Assembly: GCF_026626745.1 (NCBI RefSeq)
Contig: NZ_JAPNJW010000001.1
Span: 524,311-588,310, forward strand
Length of the DNA: 64,000 nucleotides
Direction of reading: 5' to 3'
From: Nannocystis sp. RBIL2
GTDB taxonomy: Bacteria > Myxococcota_A > Polyangia > Nannocystales > Nannocystaceae
The position numbers and the translations under genes are program-made. This document shows positions 1-8,322 of the stretch, one piece after another. The notes under the pieces were generated by a model that saw only the letters and a list, made by a program, of their open reading frames with translations, was not told the DNA's origin and ran no database searches. Numbering within the stretch: position 1 is the stretch's first letter; each line of letters begins with the position of its first letter.

Positions 1-264
1 GGCGGTCAGCGGCCACACCTGCGCAGCCGCGGGCAGGTGCAGCGCGCCGAACAGCAGCGCGGAGCCGGCGATCCCGACGGCGAGCGCCGCCCGCCGCCCG
101 AGCCACCGCGCCATCACCCCCGCGAGCACCGTCGCCATGCCCAGGCGGGTCATCACCTCCTCGGCGATGCCGCCGTAGAAGCTGGCCCAAAGGCCATCCC
201 AGGGCGACGGCTGCGGCAGGACCCCGGCGAGCGGCGGCGGCATCGACGCGTGGCTTCGCTGCAT
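1..264 (-). pseudogene. CPBP family intramembrane metalloprotease, truncated and running off the window
   Basis: Reading the minus strand from an ATG at 264 gives a CPBP (CAAX protease / bacteriocin-processing) core. It has an EE-x3-R motif (IAEEVMTRLGM), a hydrophobic stretch, and the second motif FGALHLP with its histidine. In this family the Glu pair and His coordinate zinc in an integral membrane protease. Only about 28 residues precede the EE motif, and a TGA lies directly before the ATG. Family members normally have two or three membrane helices there, so the N-terminus appears to be lost. The coding sense abuts a fragment of an unrelated plus-strand gene at about 243, which supports a deletion or rearrangement joint. 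The C-terminus lies outside the window. An alternative is that the gene really starts here as a short form. Confidence 0.5.
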
Positions 265-506
265 TCACGGCCCACCTGCTCGACGCGTGGGGCCGGTACA
301 TCCAGCACGCAGCGGCGGCGGGATCGGTCGATCTCGCGGCGGACGGCGCCGGCTTTCGCTCCGCCTTGCTGCACCTCGACGACGCCGAATGCCGCGAGCT
401 GGTCGCCGCGCTTCAGACGACCTTGCGGCCGTTCTTCGAACGCGGCCCCGCGCCCGGCAGACGCGCCCGCCTGTGGTCGACGATCGTCTTCCCGTTCGAA
501 CGCTGA
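243..506 (+). pseudogene. C-terminal relic of an HTH (ArsR-like) transcriptional regulator
   Basis: No start codon opens this frame, but from about 243 to the TGA at 504-506 it reads as good protein: an aromatic/Leu helix (GFAAFTAHLLDAWGRY), then FRSALLHLDDAECRELVAAL, then PAPGRRARLWSTIVFP. This matches, from memory, the C-terminal half of myxobacterial and actinobacterial HTH regulators that end in a GRRRRL..T.V.P segment. The DNA-binding N-terminus is absent because the sequence upstream belongs to the opposing CPBP fragment. I infer a dead fragment. Family assignment is by pattern only. Confidence 0.35.
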
Positions 507-551
507 CGGGTGGTCGGCGCACGGAGGGCAGCTCGAGCGCGCCGACTATGA

Positions 552-1298
552 TCATAGCGACGGCCCGAGCGCGCGCGGCGGCTCCTCCCAATCCGGCTCC
601 AGATCGAACCCGCAACACCGAGAAGCTTTGTCGCTGAGCATCTCGAAGTCCTGCTGGCAGACCATCTCGGCCGGGCACGAATCGCCGCGCTCCACGCCGT
701 CGACCAGGCACACGCACCGCTCTCCCTTGCACTGCATCTCGTAGACCGGTTCACCGGTGCACTGCAGCGAGGCCGAACACTCGGACATGCCGTCGGTCGC
801 TCCGCCGGCCCCGCACCCGCCCGGGTCGCATCCGCTCGCCAGCTCCGCCGCGAGCTCGTCGGCGCAAGGGCCAGGTTCGACGCCGTCGTAGAAAATGGCG
901 AGCTCCTCGCAGTCCAAGCCTCCCCCGCACTCGAGCAGGTCCTCGTACACGGGCAAGCACTGCGCTCCGCTGGCGATGACGTCCTCGACGCACTCCGGCG
1001 CGCAAGTCATCGATGCGGGCTCGAACCCGCACGCAGCGAGCTTGGCGCAATAGGCAGCGCATGCATCGTCGATGGACCCGGCGGCAGCATCGGTGGTCAC
1101 CTGCGTCCCCGTCGACCCGCTCGTCCCGGACATCGTCGAGCTCTCGACGGTCGTCGTCGCGTCGCCGCCGGTCCCGGTCATCGTCGTCGCGCCCGTCTCA
1201 CCGGCGTCCTCGTCCTTCCTGGCGTCGTCGTCGCCGTGACAAGCACAGCCGAACGCGACTGCGAGCGATGAGATCGCCAATATACGCATGATTCGCAT
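552..1298 (-). CDS. Cys-rich lipoprotein with Thr-rich stalk, function unknown
   Basis: A protein of 248 residues. I chose the ATG at 1298 (MRIMRILAISSLAVAFGCAC), with a GGAGG 12 nt upstream; the longer frame begins at a TTG. The signal sequence ends in a lipobox (AFGC). A roughly 50-residue Asp/Thr/Gly-rich low-complexity stalk follows, then a domain with about 20 cysteines (CAAYCAKLAACGF, CAPECVEDV, CVCLVDGVERGDSC) and a CCGFDLEPDWEEP tail. The domain is probably disulphide-rich and extracytoplasmic. Paired Cys-rich lipoproteins of this kind are frequent in Nannocystineae. No enzymatic motif is visible. Confidence 0.7.
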   Translation of the reverse strand: MRIMRILAISSLAVAFGCACHGDDDARKDEDAGETGATTMTGTGGDATTTVESSTMSGTSGSTGTQVTTDAAAGSIDDACAAYCAKLAACGFEPASMTCAPECVEDVIASGAQCLPVYEDLLECGGGLDCEELAIFYDGVEPGPCADELAAELASGCDPGGCGAGGATDGMSECSASLQCTGEPVYEMQCKGERCVCLVDGVERGDSCPAEMVCQQDFEMLSDKASRCCGFDLEPDWEEPPRALGPSL

Positions 1299-1551
1299 GG
1301 TCCGAAACAACCTCCGCGAATCACGCTAGCACCCACTCGACTGCGGCCACCTCGCCCCGCCACGGGCGCGGCGGCAGCCCTCCGCCAGCACGATCGGCGA
1401 AGAGACTTCCCGCCTCCGGCGCGCGCACCCGCCGAGGCCGTTCGCACGCCGCAGTCCGCTGCAAATCGATGGATGGGGAGAGCGAGCGCCACGGCTCCGC
1501 AGGCGGGAGCGCTCCGCGAGCGCCGCTCGCACCCCCCCATAGGCGCCGTGC

Positions 1552-3048
1552 TCACGGCATGTTGGCCGCCGCCGGCGTGGGCTTCTTCGTGAACTTCCAG
1601 TCGCTCGCGGCGTTGTTGCTGTCCTGCCCGTTGGGCAGCCGCGCCAGCGAGCCCGTGGATGCGGCGTCGTCGATCACGCTGCCCGGCAGCTGCGTCCCCT
1701 CGACCAGGCTCACGGTCCCGATCCCGGCGATGTTGACCGCGGTGATCGGCCCGTCGTACGACAGCGCGTCGACCACCTTCTTGGCGCTCTTGTCGACGAG
1801 CGCGATCCCGTCGGGGCTGGTGCCGCCGTTCTGCACGATGCCGCTCGTGATCGTCACCTTGAGCGCGGGCGCCGGCACGACGAAGTTCGCGTGCGCGAGC
1901 ACCAGGTACTGCCCCGCCGCGAGCGTGCCCCCGAGGTTGATCGTCGCGTAGGTCGAGTTGTTCGCCCCGTTGACCAGCACCACCGCGTGGTTGCTCAGGT
2001 CGATCGGCGCGCCCGACGTGTTGAGCAGCTCGATGAACTCCGCGGTGTCGTTGCCGGGCTGGTCGTAGTCGACCTCGTTGATGACGAGGCCGACCGTCCC
2101 GCACGGCGCGCAGTCCGGACCGCCGCAATCGACGCCCGTCTCGCCGCCGTTCTTGACCCCGTCGTCGCAGCTCGCGCCGACGCAGATCCCGCCCGTACAG
2201 TCGTCGCCGACGCAGTCGCCGTCGATCTCGCAGGCCAGCCCGTCGTCGCAGGGATCGCAGTGCTGACCGCCGCAGTCGACATCCGTCTCGTCGCCGTTCT
2301 TCGCCCCGTCGTTGCACAGCGGGATGGCGCACAGGCCTCCGTCGCACACCCCGCTCTTGCAGTCCTCCGCGACCTCGCAGCCGAGCGCGTCGCCGCACGG
2401 CTCACACTCGGGTCCGCCGCAGTCGACCGCGGTCTCCTCGCCGTTGGCCACGTCGTCGTCGCACGCCGGCGCCGCGCACGATCCGTCGACGCAGCTCTGC
2501 GACGCGCAGTCGACCGCCTCCACGCAGGCTTGCGACTCGCCGCAGGCCGGACAGTCGGCCCCGCCGCAGTCGACGTCCGTCTCGCTCCCGTTGAGGACCG
2601 CGTCGTCGCAGGTCGCCGGTGCCGGCCCGCAGACCGCGTCCACGCAGCTCATCCCAGCGCAGTCGGTGTCGGCGACGCAGGCCGAGCCGTCGGCGCACCC
2701 CGGACAGGCCGGGCCGCCGCAATCGACGCCCGTCTCGCTCCCGTTCTGCAGGCCGTCCTCGCACGATTCGACGACCCCGCTGCTCGTCCCGGTCGTGGTG
2801 CTCGCGTCCGTCGAGGTCGACGTCGTCGTCTCCTCCGGCGCCTCGGTCGAGCTCCCCGTGGTCGCGTCCGTCGTGGGCTCCGCGGTGGTGGTCGGCTCGC
2901 CCGACGTGGTCGACGTCGTGGTCTGCGACTCCCCGACCGAGGTGATCATCGGCGCCGTCGAGAGACCCTCGGTCGGCTCCTGCGTGTCGTTGTTGCAGGC
3001 CGGAAAGAGGAGGAAGAGAGCAGCGAGGCGCCGTGTACCCGTCGACAT
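1552..3048 (-). CDS. Lipoprotein with six Cys-rich repeats and a C-terminal lamin-tail domain
   Basis: A protein of 498 residues from the ATG at 3048; the frame is open further upstream, but the lipobox LFLLFPAC fixes this start. After a Thr-rich stalk come about six tandem repeats of roughly 40-45 residues with the pattern C.DG..NG.ETDVDCGG..C..CGD...C....DC.S..C. The last 180 residues (LVINEVDYDQPGNDTAEFIELLN...) are a lamin-tail domain (LTD), an Ig-like fold common in secreted bacterial proteins and often beside nucleases or phosphoesterases. The Cys repeat is a known myxobacterial surface module. Role unknown; probably a surface adhesin or binding protein. Confidence 0.85.
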   Translation of the reverse strand: MSTGTRRLAALFLLFPACNNDTQEPTEGLSTAPMITSVGESQTTTSTTSGEPTTTAEPTTDATTGSSTEAPEETTTSTSTDASTTTGTSSGVVESCEDGLQNGSETGVDCGGPACPGCADGSACVADTDCAGMSCVDAVCGPAPATCDDAVLNGSETDVDCGGADCPACGESQACVEAVDCASQSCVDGSCAAPACDDDVANGEETAVDCGGPECEPCGDALGCEVAEDCKSGVCDGGLCAIPLCNDGAKNGDETDVDCGGQHCDPCDDGLACEIDGDCVGDDCTGGICVGASCDDGVKNGGETGVDCGGPDCAPCGTVGLVINEVDYDQPGNDTAEFIELLNTSGAPIDLSNHAVVLVNGANNSTYATINLGGTLAAGQYLVLAHANFVVPAPALKVTITSGIVQNGGTSPDGIALVDKSAKKVVDALSYDGPITAVNIAGIGTVSLVEGTQLPGSVIDDAASTGSLARLPNGQDSNNAASDWKFTKKPTPAAANMP

Positions 3049-3314
3049 GCGCGCGAGCCTATAGAAGCCGCGCGCCGTCGTCCAAGCGTGAGCGCCGATC
3101 TTCGCCGTCGAGACTGCCGCGTGACGCCGCCGTAACCTGTTCGGCGCCTCGCGTCGTCCGCCCGTCGCAATGTGCATTGCGTGCGACGTCCCGCAGCGTC
3201 AGCTCGCTGAACCGCGGCGCCTGCAGCCGCGGACGACCGCCCTCGCCGGCCCGACGTCGGCCGCACTCTCTGCACATTCCGCCGCGAGCGATCGACCCCG
3301 CGGCGCGCCTGTTC

Positions 3315-4022
3315 CTAGGGGCCCGGCTCCGCCGACGCGGCCGTGCGCACCGAGTATTCCGTCCCCGCACGGAACGGCACCGTCATCGACCGGAACCCGT
3401 TCCGCGGGTCTCGCAAGTACGCCACGTATTCGCGGTAGTTGCCGCGGAAGTGGCCGACGTTGTCGGTCAGCACCACCGCGCCCTGACGCAGCCGCGGCGC
3501 GACGAGCTTGAGGATGTCGAGCGCGAGCATCGGGAACCCGTCGTTGAGGAAGAAGTCGACCTCGCCCTCGATCGACCGCAACGTCTCGCGCGCGTCGCCT
3601 TCGCGGATCTCGACGTACTCGGCGAGCCCCGCCTCCTCGACGTGCTCGCGGGCCCGCCTCGCCTTGGCCGCCACCATCTCGGTGCCGATCACCTTGCCCC
3701 CGCCGTTGTCGCGGAGCGCCGCCGCCAGCCAGATCGTCGACACCCCGAACGACGTCCCGAATTCTACGACTTGCCGGGCCCCCAGCGCCCGCAGCGTCAG
3801 ATAACAGAACGCCGCCTGTTCGCGATCGAGCGGGATGTACTTGTCGGCGTAGAACCCGAGGTGCTCGTCCTTGAAGTCGACCCGCTTGCCCAGCAGCAAC
3901 CGCGGGAGCACCGGCAGATACTTCACGAGCAGCCGCGGCATCTGCCGGTCGGCCTCGGCGTGCAAGCGCCGGAGCACCCGCGCGGTCCGTTCGTCGAGCA
4001 GATCGAAGGCTGTTTGGCTCAT
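3315..4022 (-). CDS. Class I SAM-dependent methyltransferase (O-methyltransferase-like)
   Basis: A protein of 235 residues. The SAM-binding motif I is VEFGTSFGVSTIWLAAAL (about residues 87-104), followed by an acidic strand end (IGTEM), GDARETL and the motif IV-like DFFLNDGFPM. The layout fits class I methyltransferases near the O-methyltransferase family 3 / CmcI-like group; the substrate cannot be read. It lies 153 nt downstream of a radical SAM enzyme on the same strand, so the two may act in one modification pathway, but no precursor peptide or transporter is visible beside them. Confidence 0.8.
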   Translation of the reverse strand: MSQTAFDLLDERTARVLRRLHAEADRQMPRLLVKYLPVLPRLLLGKRVDFKDEHLGFYADKYIPLDREQAAFCYLTLRALGARQVVEFGTSFGVSTIWLAAALRDNGGGKVIGTEMVAAKARRAREHVEEAGLAEYVEIREGDARETLRSIEGEVDFFLNDGFPMLALDILKLVAPRLRQGAVVLTDNVGHFRGNYREYVAYLRDPRNGFRSMTVPFRAGTEYSVRTAASAEPGP

Positions 4023-4175
4023 GCGCCGACCTCTCTGATTTGCATGCCAAAAGTGATAACGACTTTCAATATCACCGTCAAGCCACGAATTTCGCCCCGA
4101 ATCTCGATTCCGCGAAACGCACGGCGATCCGTCCGCGACGAAGCATCGCGCGTGCGGGTCGCCGATTTCGAGCGC

Positions 4176-5228
4176 TCAGATCCACGGCGGGTTGACGCGA
4201 CAGCCGCCGCAGATCCGGTGCTCGCCGCGGCGGTCGTGCAGGTGTTGCTGGCGCAGCGCCGCGTAGCCGGGCCCGTGGTAGATCTGGCGCAGGCTCTGCA
4301 CATTCGTGTCGCCGAGGATCAGCTGGCGCAGCGCCGCGTCCTCGCAGCACGGCGACACCCGGCCGTCGGCGTACACGTACATCTTGCGCCACGGCGCCGG
4401 GCACGGCATCTGCCACTGCGAATCGTCCATCACCCGCAGGCGCCCGCGCACCGGCACCGCGCGGTCGGTCTTCTTGAGCTCGCCGAGCCAGTCGGTGCGA
4501 TCGGCGATGCTCACGCGATCGACCCGCGGACGCCAGAAGCGCACGAACTCCGGCATCTCGTGGACGTTCTCGGCCAGCGTCACGCACGACACTGTCACCT
4601 TCGGCACCGCGCCCTCGTGGGCCTGGCGCAGCGCGAGGAACCGCTCGATGTTGCCGTACACCCGGTCGCGCGACAGCGGCGGCATCACGGCCTCGTAGAC
4701 CGGCTTCGACAGGCCGTTGACGCTGAAGTTGACCTCCGTCCAGCCGCCGAGCTCGAGCATCGCCGCGGCCAGCTCGGGCGTCAGCATGCTCGCGTTCGAG
4801 AAGAAGTTGTAGGTCATCCCCGCCATGCGCACGTACTGCAGCCGCTCGAGCCAGCGCTTGTCGACCATCGGCTCGCCGTAGATGCTGAGGCACACCGAGT
4901 CGACGCCCCACGCCGACGCCTCGTCGACCAGCCGGCGGAACAGGTCCATCGACATCACACCCACCATCTTGCGCTCGCTGTGGACGCACATCGAGCAGCG
5001 GGCGTTGCACGTCAGCACCGTCTCCAGCCACAGCTGCGGCGGCGCTCCGGCCTGCACCGCCGCCTCCGCCTGCGTCGCGCGCGTGCGGACGAACCGGCGG
5101 AACACCTGCGTCTGCTGCAGCCGCGGCGAGCGATAGACCTGCTTGGCCAGCGCCACCGCGGCCGGCGAGCGCGCCACCAGCCCCCGCGCCCGCGACAACA
5201 GCGTCCCCGGACCCGTCGCGCCGGTCAT
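4176..5228 (-). CDS. Radical SAM/SPASM domain protein
   Basis: A protein of 350 residues. The start ATG at 5228 has a GAGGAG eight bases upstream; an upstream ATG at 5267 in the same frame lacks this. The radical SAM cluster motif CNARCSMC (Cys 74, 78, 81) binds the 4Fe-4S cluster that cleaves SAM. The core barrel continues with SIYGEPMVDKRW and FSVNGLSKPVYEAVM. C-terminal cysteines (CPAPW, DGRVSPCCEDA, ICGGC) form a SPASM-type auxiliary cluster site. Family members modify peptides, sugars or cofactors; the substrate here is unknown. It is probably co-transcribed with the methyltransferase downstream. A perfect ATGTCTCATGAGACAT palindrome lies 38 nt upstream of the start. Confidence 0.85.
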   Translation of the reverse strand: MTGATGPGTLLSRARGLVARSPAAVALAKQVYRSPRLQQTQVFRRFVRTRATQAEAAVQAGAPPQLWLETVLTCNARCSMCVHSERKMVGVMSMDLFRRLVDEASAWGVDSVCLSIYGEPMVDKRWLERLQYVRMAGMTYNFFSNASMLTPELAAAMLELGGWTEVNFSVNGLSKPVYEAVMPPLSRDRVYGNIERFLALRQAHEGAVPKVTVSCVTLAENVHEMPEFVRFWRPRVDRVSIADRTDWLGELKKTDRAVPVRGRLRVMDDSQWQMPCPAPWRKMYVYADGRVSPCCEDAALRQLILGDTNVQSLRQIYHGPGYAALRQQHLHDRRGEHRICGGCRVNPPWI

Positions 5229-5611
5229 GACCTCGTCTCCTCGCTCCGGTCGCGAATGCGACCACATGTCTCATGAGACATCTCTTAAAAACCTCCGCGA
5301 CGCGCGCCGCGGCCCTCTCAGCGGACCGGCGCTCGCGTCTCTGATCGTTGCAGTGGCCGGGGCTCGCGACGTCCGTCTGCAGGGCCGCACAGCGCTGCGT
5401 GTCCGCGAACGGACGCGCCGCGTGGCCACCTCGCGCGTCGTCCGTCTCGGCCGCGCATGATCGCCGTCACGCATGGCCACACCGCGGTCCGTCCGTCATC
5501 GTCGCGTCCGCGGCGCAACCTCCCCGGGCGCACGTCCTCACCGGCCGCCGCCGCCGCGAGCGGCCCGACCTCGCCGCTCGCGGTGCGGCGAAGGTCAGGC
5601 CTCTCCCCGGC
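5229..5611. other. Intergenic region, 383 nt
   Basis: Apart from the CATG repeat pair at 5264-5281, I see no conserved coding signal here; the short open frames in this stretch are compositional. It separates the 5' end of the radical SAM gene from the 3' end of the vWA-type lipoprotein gene. Confidence 0.6.
5264..5281. repeat. 14-bp-phased CATG repeat, one pair (perfect 16-bp palindrome)
   Basis: CATG at 5265 and CATC at 5279, 14 bp apart. The interval makes a perfect palindrome ATGTCTCATGAGACAT (5266-5281). Located 38 nt upstream of the radical SAM start, so it could be an operator there or a member of the dispersed family seen throughout the window. Confidence 0.8.
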
Positions 5612-7384
5612 TCACAGGGCCGGGCAGGCGAGCGACGGATTCGGCGACTTCTCGCAGGTCGCCTCGAACGTCGCGCCGCTGGGCGGCGGCGCGGTGCGCA
5701 AGAACTGGAACTCGAGGTTGAAGCCCTCGCTGACGCACTCGGCGGACATGTCGTCGAGGGAGCTCGGGGTCTGGTTGCCCAGATCGACGAGCTCCGCGAA
5801 GCACACCGTCGCGCCCGCGGGGACCGCCAAGTTGCCGTCCACCTCCTCGCACTTCTGCACCTCGATCCGGGTCTGGGCGGCGAGGTCGACCTCGAACACC
5901 TGGCAGTTCGGCTGGACCACGGGCGTCTCCGGCTGGATGTCCTTGACGCACAGCGGCATGCAGGCCGGCCGGAGCTGGTCGGCGATCCGCGTGGCGATGG
6001 CCGCCAGCGCCGCGCTGTAGTCGCTGTTGCAGATCGAGAAGATGTCGCGGTCCTCGCCGACCGCGAACGCCTCGGCGACCTCGCGCTCGCGCACCGGCGG
6101 GACGGCGCCGAGGGACTCCGCGTCGATGCAGCCGTGGCCGATGCCGAAGTCGAGCTGGACCTGCGGGTCGGCGGCGTCCTCGTACACGAGCTCGCTATCG
6201 TGCGTCTCGTAGCCCGGCGGAACGCCGGCGATCATCATCATCCGCACCTCGGCGAACGAATCGAACACCCGCTTCTGATCCTCGATCGCCTGCAGGAAAT
6301 CGATGTAGTGCGACACCGGCTGCAACACCGCGGCCTCGTCGCTCACGCCGGGGTTGCCCTGGAGGTCGTGATTCCCGGCCGAGCAGCCGGCGTACAGCGG
6401 CCCGGGCCCCTCGCAGCGCACGCCCGCGTTCCAGCACACCGCGCTGGTCGGCGCCGGCGCGTCGGGGTCCTCCCAGAACACCTTGTTGTTGGTGAAGATC
6501 TCCTCGAAGCCGGGCGCCGGCGAGCAATCCGTCTCGTCGCTGAAGAGCACCACCGACAGGCTCGCTTGCGGGCGCATGAAGCCGAAGTTGCTCGCCGAGC
6601 CGCCGTCGCTCGTGCGCGCCAGCGCAGTGAACATCGACTCGAGGTGCGACTCGAAGCCGCAGCCCGTCACGCCCTGCGGCATGAAGCACTGCAGCGCCTG
6701 CGCCGGCGACACTCCTTCCGGCAGGTTGCTGACCTGGCCGTGGACCTCGACCCACTTGCGCGGCGCCAGCTCGCCGTTCGACGCGTGCGTGGCAGTGGGC
6801 ATGATCGGCAGATCGGCGTCGCCCAGCGCGCACGCGGCGGTGCACGCCTCCGACACGTCGTCGAAGATCCCCGGCAGCTCGAACTCGCCCGCGGCCACGC
6901 GCTCGAGGCAGCTCGTCAGCACCAGCTCGCCGCGCTCCGGCCCGCTGTCGTCGGCGTTGCAGCGCGGGTTGCCGCTGTCCGTGGTGGTGATTCCGATGCG
7001 GTAGTCGAGGCCGCCGAGCGCGTCGACGAACGCGGGCATCGCCGCCGCCAGCTTCGCCTGCCGCGGCGCCATCGACAGCGAGTTGTCGATCACGAACAGG
7101 ATGTCGGCCTCGAGGCTCGAGCCGATCGGCACCGTCGGCGCCGGCTCCGGCCCGTCCGTCGTGCCATCGGTGTCCGAAGTCGGATCAGTGGTCGTCGGTG
7201 GGTCCGTCGTCGGCGCCGCGGTGACTGTGCCGTCGGTCATCGGACCCCCGGTCGCCGGTCCGTCCGTCGTCGTGCCGCCGTCGGTCTCGTCGCCGGGGTC
7301 TCGCTCGGTGCAGCCCGAGGCCGCGACGAGCGCTGTCACAAGGCCGATATTGCGCGCCAGGAATAGCCGAGGATAAGCCTGCAT
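5612..7384 (-). CDS. von Willebrand factor A-like lipoprotein
   Basis: About 590 residues from the ATG at 7384. A GGAGGG touches this ATG directly, so a start a few codons upstream (a GTG seven codons earlier) is also possible. Signal peptide with lipobox LVAASGC (Cys 25), then an Asp/Thr/Pro-rich stalk. Next is a vWA-like domain opening ADILFVIDNSLSMAPRQAKL, whose D-x-S-x-S is the metal-ion-dependent adhesion site, then YRIGITTTDSGNPRCN and later SVVLFSDETDCSP. Many cysteines suggest a disulphide-stabilised extracytoplasmic protein. Myxobacteria encode many such lipoproteins, usually uncharacterised. Probably surface binding or adhesion. Confidence 0.8.
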   Translation of the reverse strand: MQAYPRLFLARNIGLVTALVAASGCTERDPGDETDGGTTTDGPATGGPMTDGTVTAAPTTDPPTTTDPTSDTDGTTDGPEPAPTVPIGSSLEADILFVIDNSLSMAPRQAKLAAAMPAFVDALGGLDYRIGITTTDSGNPRCNADDSGPERGELVLTSCLERVAAGEFELPGIFDDVSEACTAACALGDADLPIMPTATHASNGELAPRKWVEVHGQVSNLPEGVSPAQALQCFMPQGVTGCGFESHLESMFTALARTSDGGSASNFGFMRPQASLSVVLFSDETDCSPAPGFEEIFTNNKVFWEDPDAPAPTSAVCWNAGVRCEGPGPLYAGCSAGNHDLQGNPGVSDEAAVLQPVSHYIDFLQAIEDQKRVFDSFAEVRMMMIAGVPPGYETHDSELVYEDAADPQVQLDFGIGHGCIDAESLGAVPPVREREVAEAFAVGEDRDIFSICNSDYSAALAAIATRIADQLRPACMPLCVKDIQPETPVVQPNCQVFEVDLAAQTRIEVQKCEEVDGNLAVPAGATVCFAELVDLGNQTPSSLDDMSAECVSEGFNLEFQFLRTAPPPSGATFEATCEKSPNPSLACPAL

Positions 7385-7517
7385 CCCTCCGTTATAGCGC
7401 ACGTCGCGGCCCATCACCGGCCGGCGCCGCCGCGCGACCACACGACGCGGATGTCCGACACCCACACGACACGCGGGGGCCCCCTGCGACAGGCGCGTCG
7501 CAGGCCGGGCGGCGGGT

Positions 7518-7553
7518 GACATGGCGGAACGGACATGTCCCTTTCGCCACGTC
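7518..7553. repeat. 14-bp-phased CATG repeat, three centres
   Basis: CATG at 7520 and 7534 and CACG at 7548, exactly 14 bp apart. The middle site is a perfect palindrome GGACATGTCC (7531-7540). It sits 24 nt past the 3' end of the FGE-like gene (stop at 7577, minus strand) and upstream of the vWA lipoprotein. Confidence 0.8.
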
Positions 7554-7576
7554 AGCGCTGACGGCTGCGACGCAGT

Positions 7577-8272
7577 TCAGCGCGAGCGGGCGAGGCGGAA
7601 CCCGAGGTCGTCGACGCGAAACGTCGGGTGGCTGCGGCGGCGGCACGACGCCCGCAGGCCGCGCGGCCTGTCGTTCCAGCCGCCGCCGCGGAACACCCGG
7701 TACGGCCCGTAGACCTTCGGATCGTAGACGTCCCAGCACCACTCCCAGGCGTTGCCGATCATGTCGTAAAAGCCCCAGGCGTTGGGCTCGCGGGTCGCCA
7801 CGTCGTGCGGCGCGCCGCCCGAGTTGCCGTGGTGCCACGCGATCGCGTCGAGCTCGCCGTAGCGCTCGCCGGTCGTCCCGGCCCGGCACGCGTACTCCCA
7901 CTCCGCCTCCGACGGCAGGCGGTAGCCGTCGGCGTCCCAGTCGCACGTCACGTCGCGCGCCTCGGGGTCCTCGCCGAACGCGTAGCACGGCCGCAGCCCC
8001 GCCCGCAGCGACAGCGCGTTGCAGAACCGGATCACCTCGTTCCACGACACCTCGGTCACCGGCGTCCGCGGCCCGGCCGACGACGCCGGCGCCTCGCCGT
8101 GGATCGCCGCGTACAGCTCGCGCGTCACCGGCACCGCCCCCAGGCGGAACTGCGCCACCGCGACCTGCCAGTTGGTCTTGGTGCCCTCGTCGCGGAGCAC
8201 CACCCCCGCCGCCGGCAAGGCGATCATGCGCGCGTCGAGTTCGTGGAGCAGCGTCTCGTCGGAGGTCGTCAC
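7577..8272 (-). CDS. Formylglycine-generating enzyme (SUMF1/FGE) family protein
   Basis: A protein of 231 residues starting at GTG 8272, with AGGAGG nine bases upstream. It contains the FGE-sulfatase fold signatures PVTEVSWNEVIRFCNALS, YRLPSEAEWEYACRAG, MIGNAWEWCWD and FRGGGWNDRPRGLRASCR. True FGEs oxidise a sulfatase Cys/Ser to formylglycine using copper-binding cysteines. Many bacterial members with this fold are binding or unrelated proteins, and no sulfatase gene lies in the window. There is no signal peptide, so it is cytoplasmic. It lies in the same direction as its neighbours, 50 nt from the upstream lipoprotein gene. Activity as a genuine FGE is unproven. Confidence 0.85.
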   Translation of the reverse strand: MTTSDETLLHELDARMIALPAAGVVLRDEGTKTNWQVAVAQFRLGAVPVTRELYAAIHGEAPASSAGPRTPVTEVSWNEVIRFCNALSLRAGLRPCYAFGEDPEARDVTCDWDADGYRLPSEAEWEYACRAGTTGERYGELDAIAWHHGNSGGAPHDVATREPNAWGFYDMIGNAWEWCWDVYDPKVYGPYRVFRGGGWNDRPRGLRASCRRRSHPTFRVDDLGFRLARSR

Positions 8273-8322
8273 GGCGAAAACCTCCTACCGACCGCCCCGC
8301 CGGGTGTCAATGCGCCCTCGCC

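Noticed and set aside
37..744. Long open frames opposite or across real genes (for example 37-744, 1891-3135, 3033-5276, 5348-7366, 7516-10230, 13048-15567)
   Set aside because: They are Arg/Pro/Ala-rich antisense or shifted products of high-GC codon bias and overlap genes with clear domains.
3049..3314. A short ORF cluster between the lamin-tail lipoprotein and the methyltransferase
   Set aside because: The frames are shadows of flanking genes, with no ribosome-binding site or recognisable domain.
7577..8272. Naming this a genuine sulfatase-activating enzyme
   Set aside because: Fold signatures match, but catalytic copper-binding cysteines could not be confirmed and no sulfatase is nearby, so it is kept at family level.
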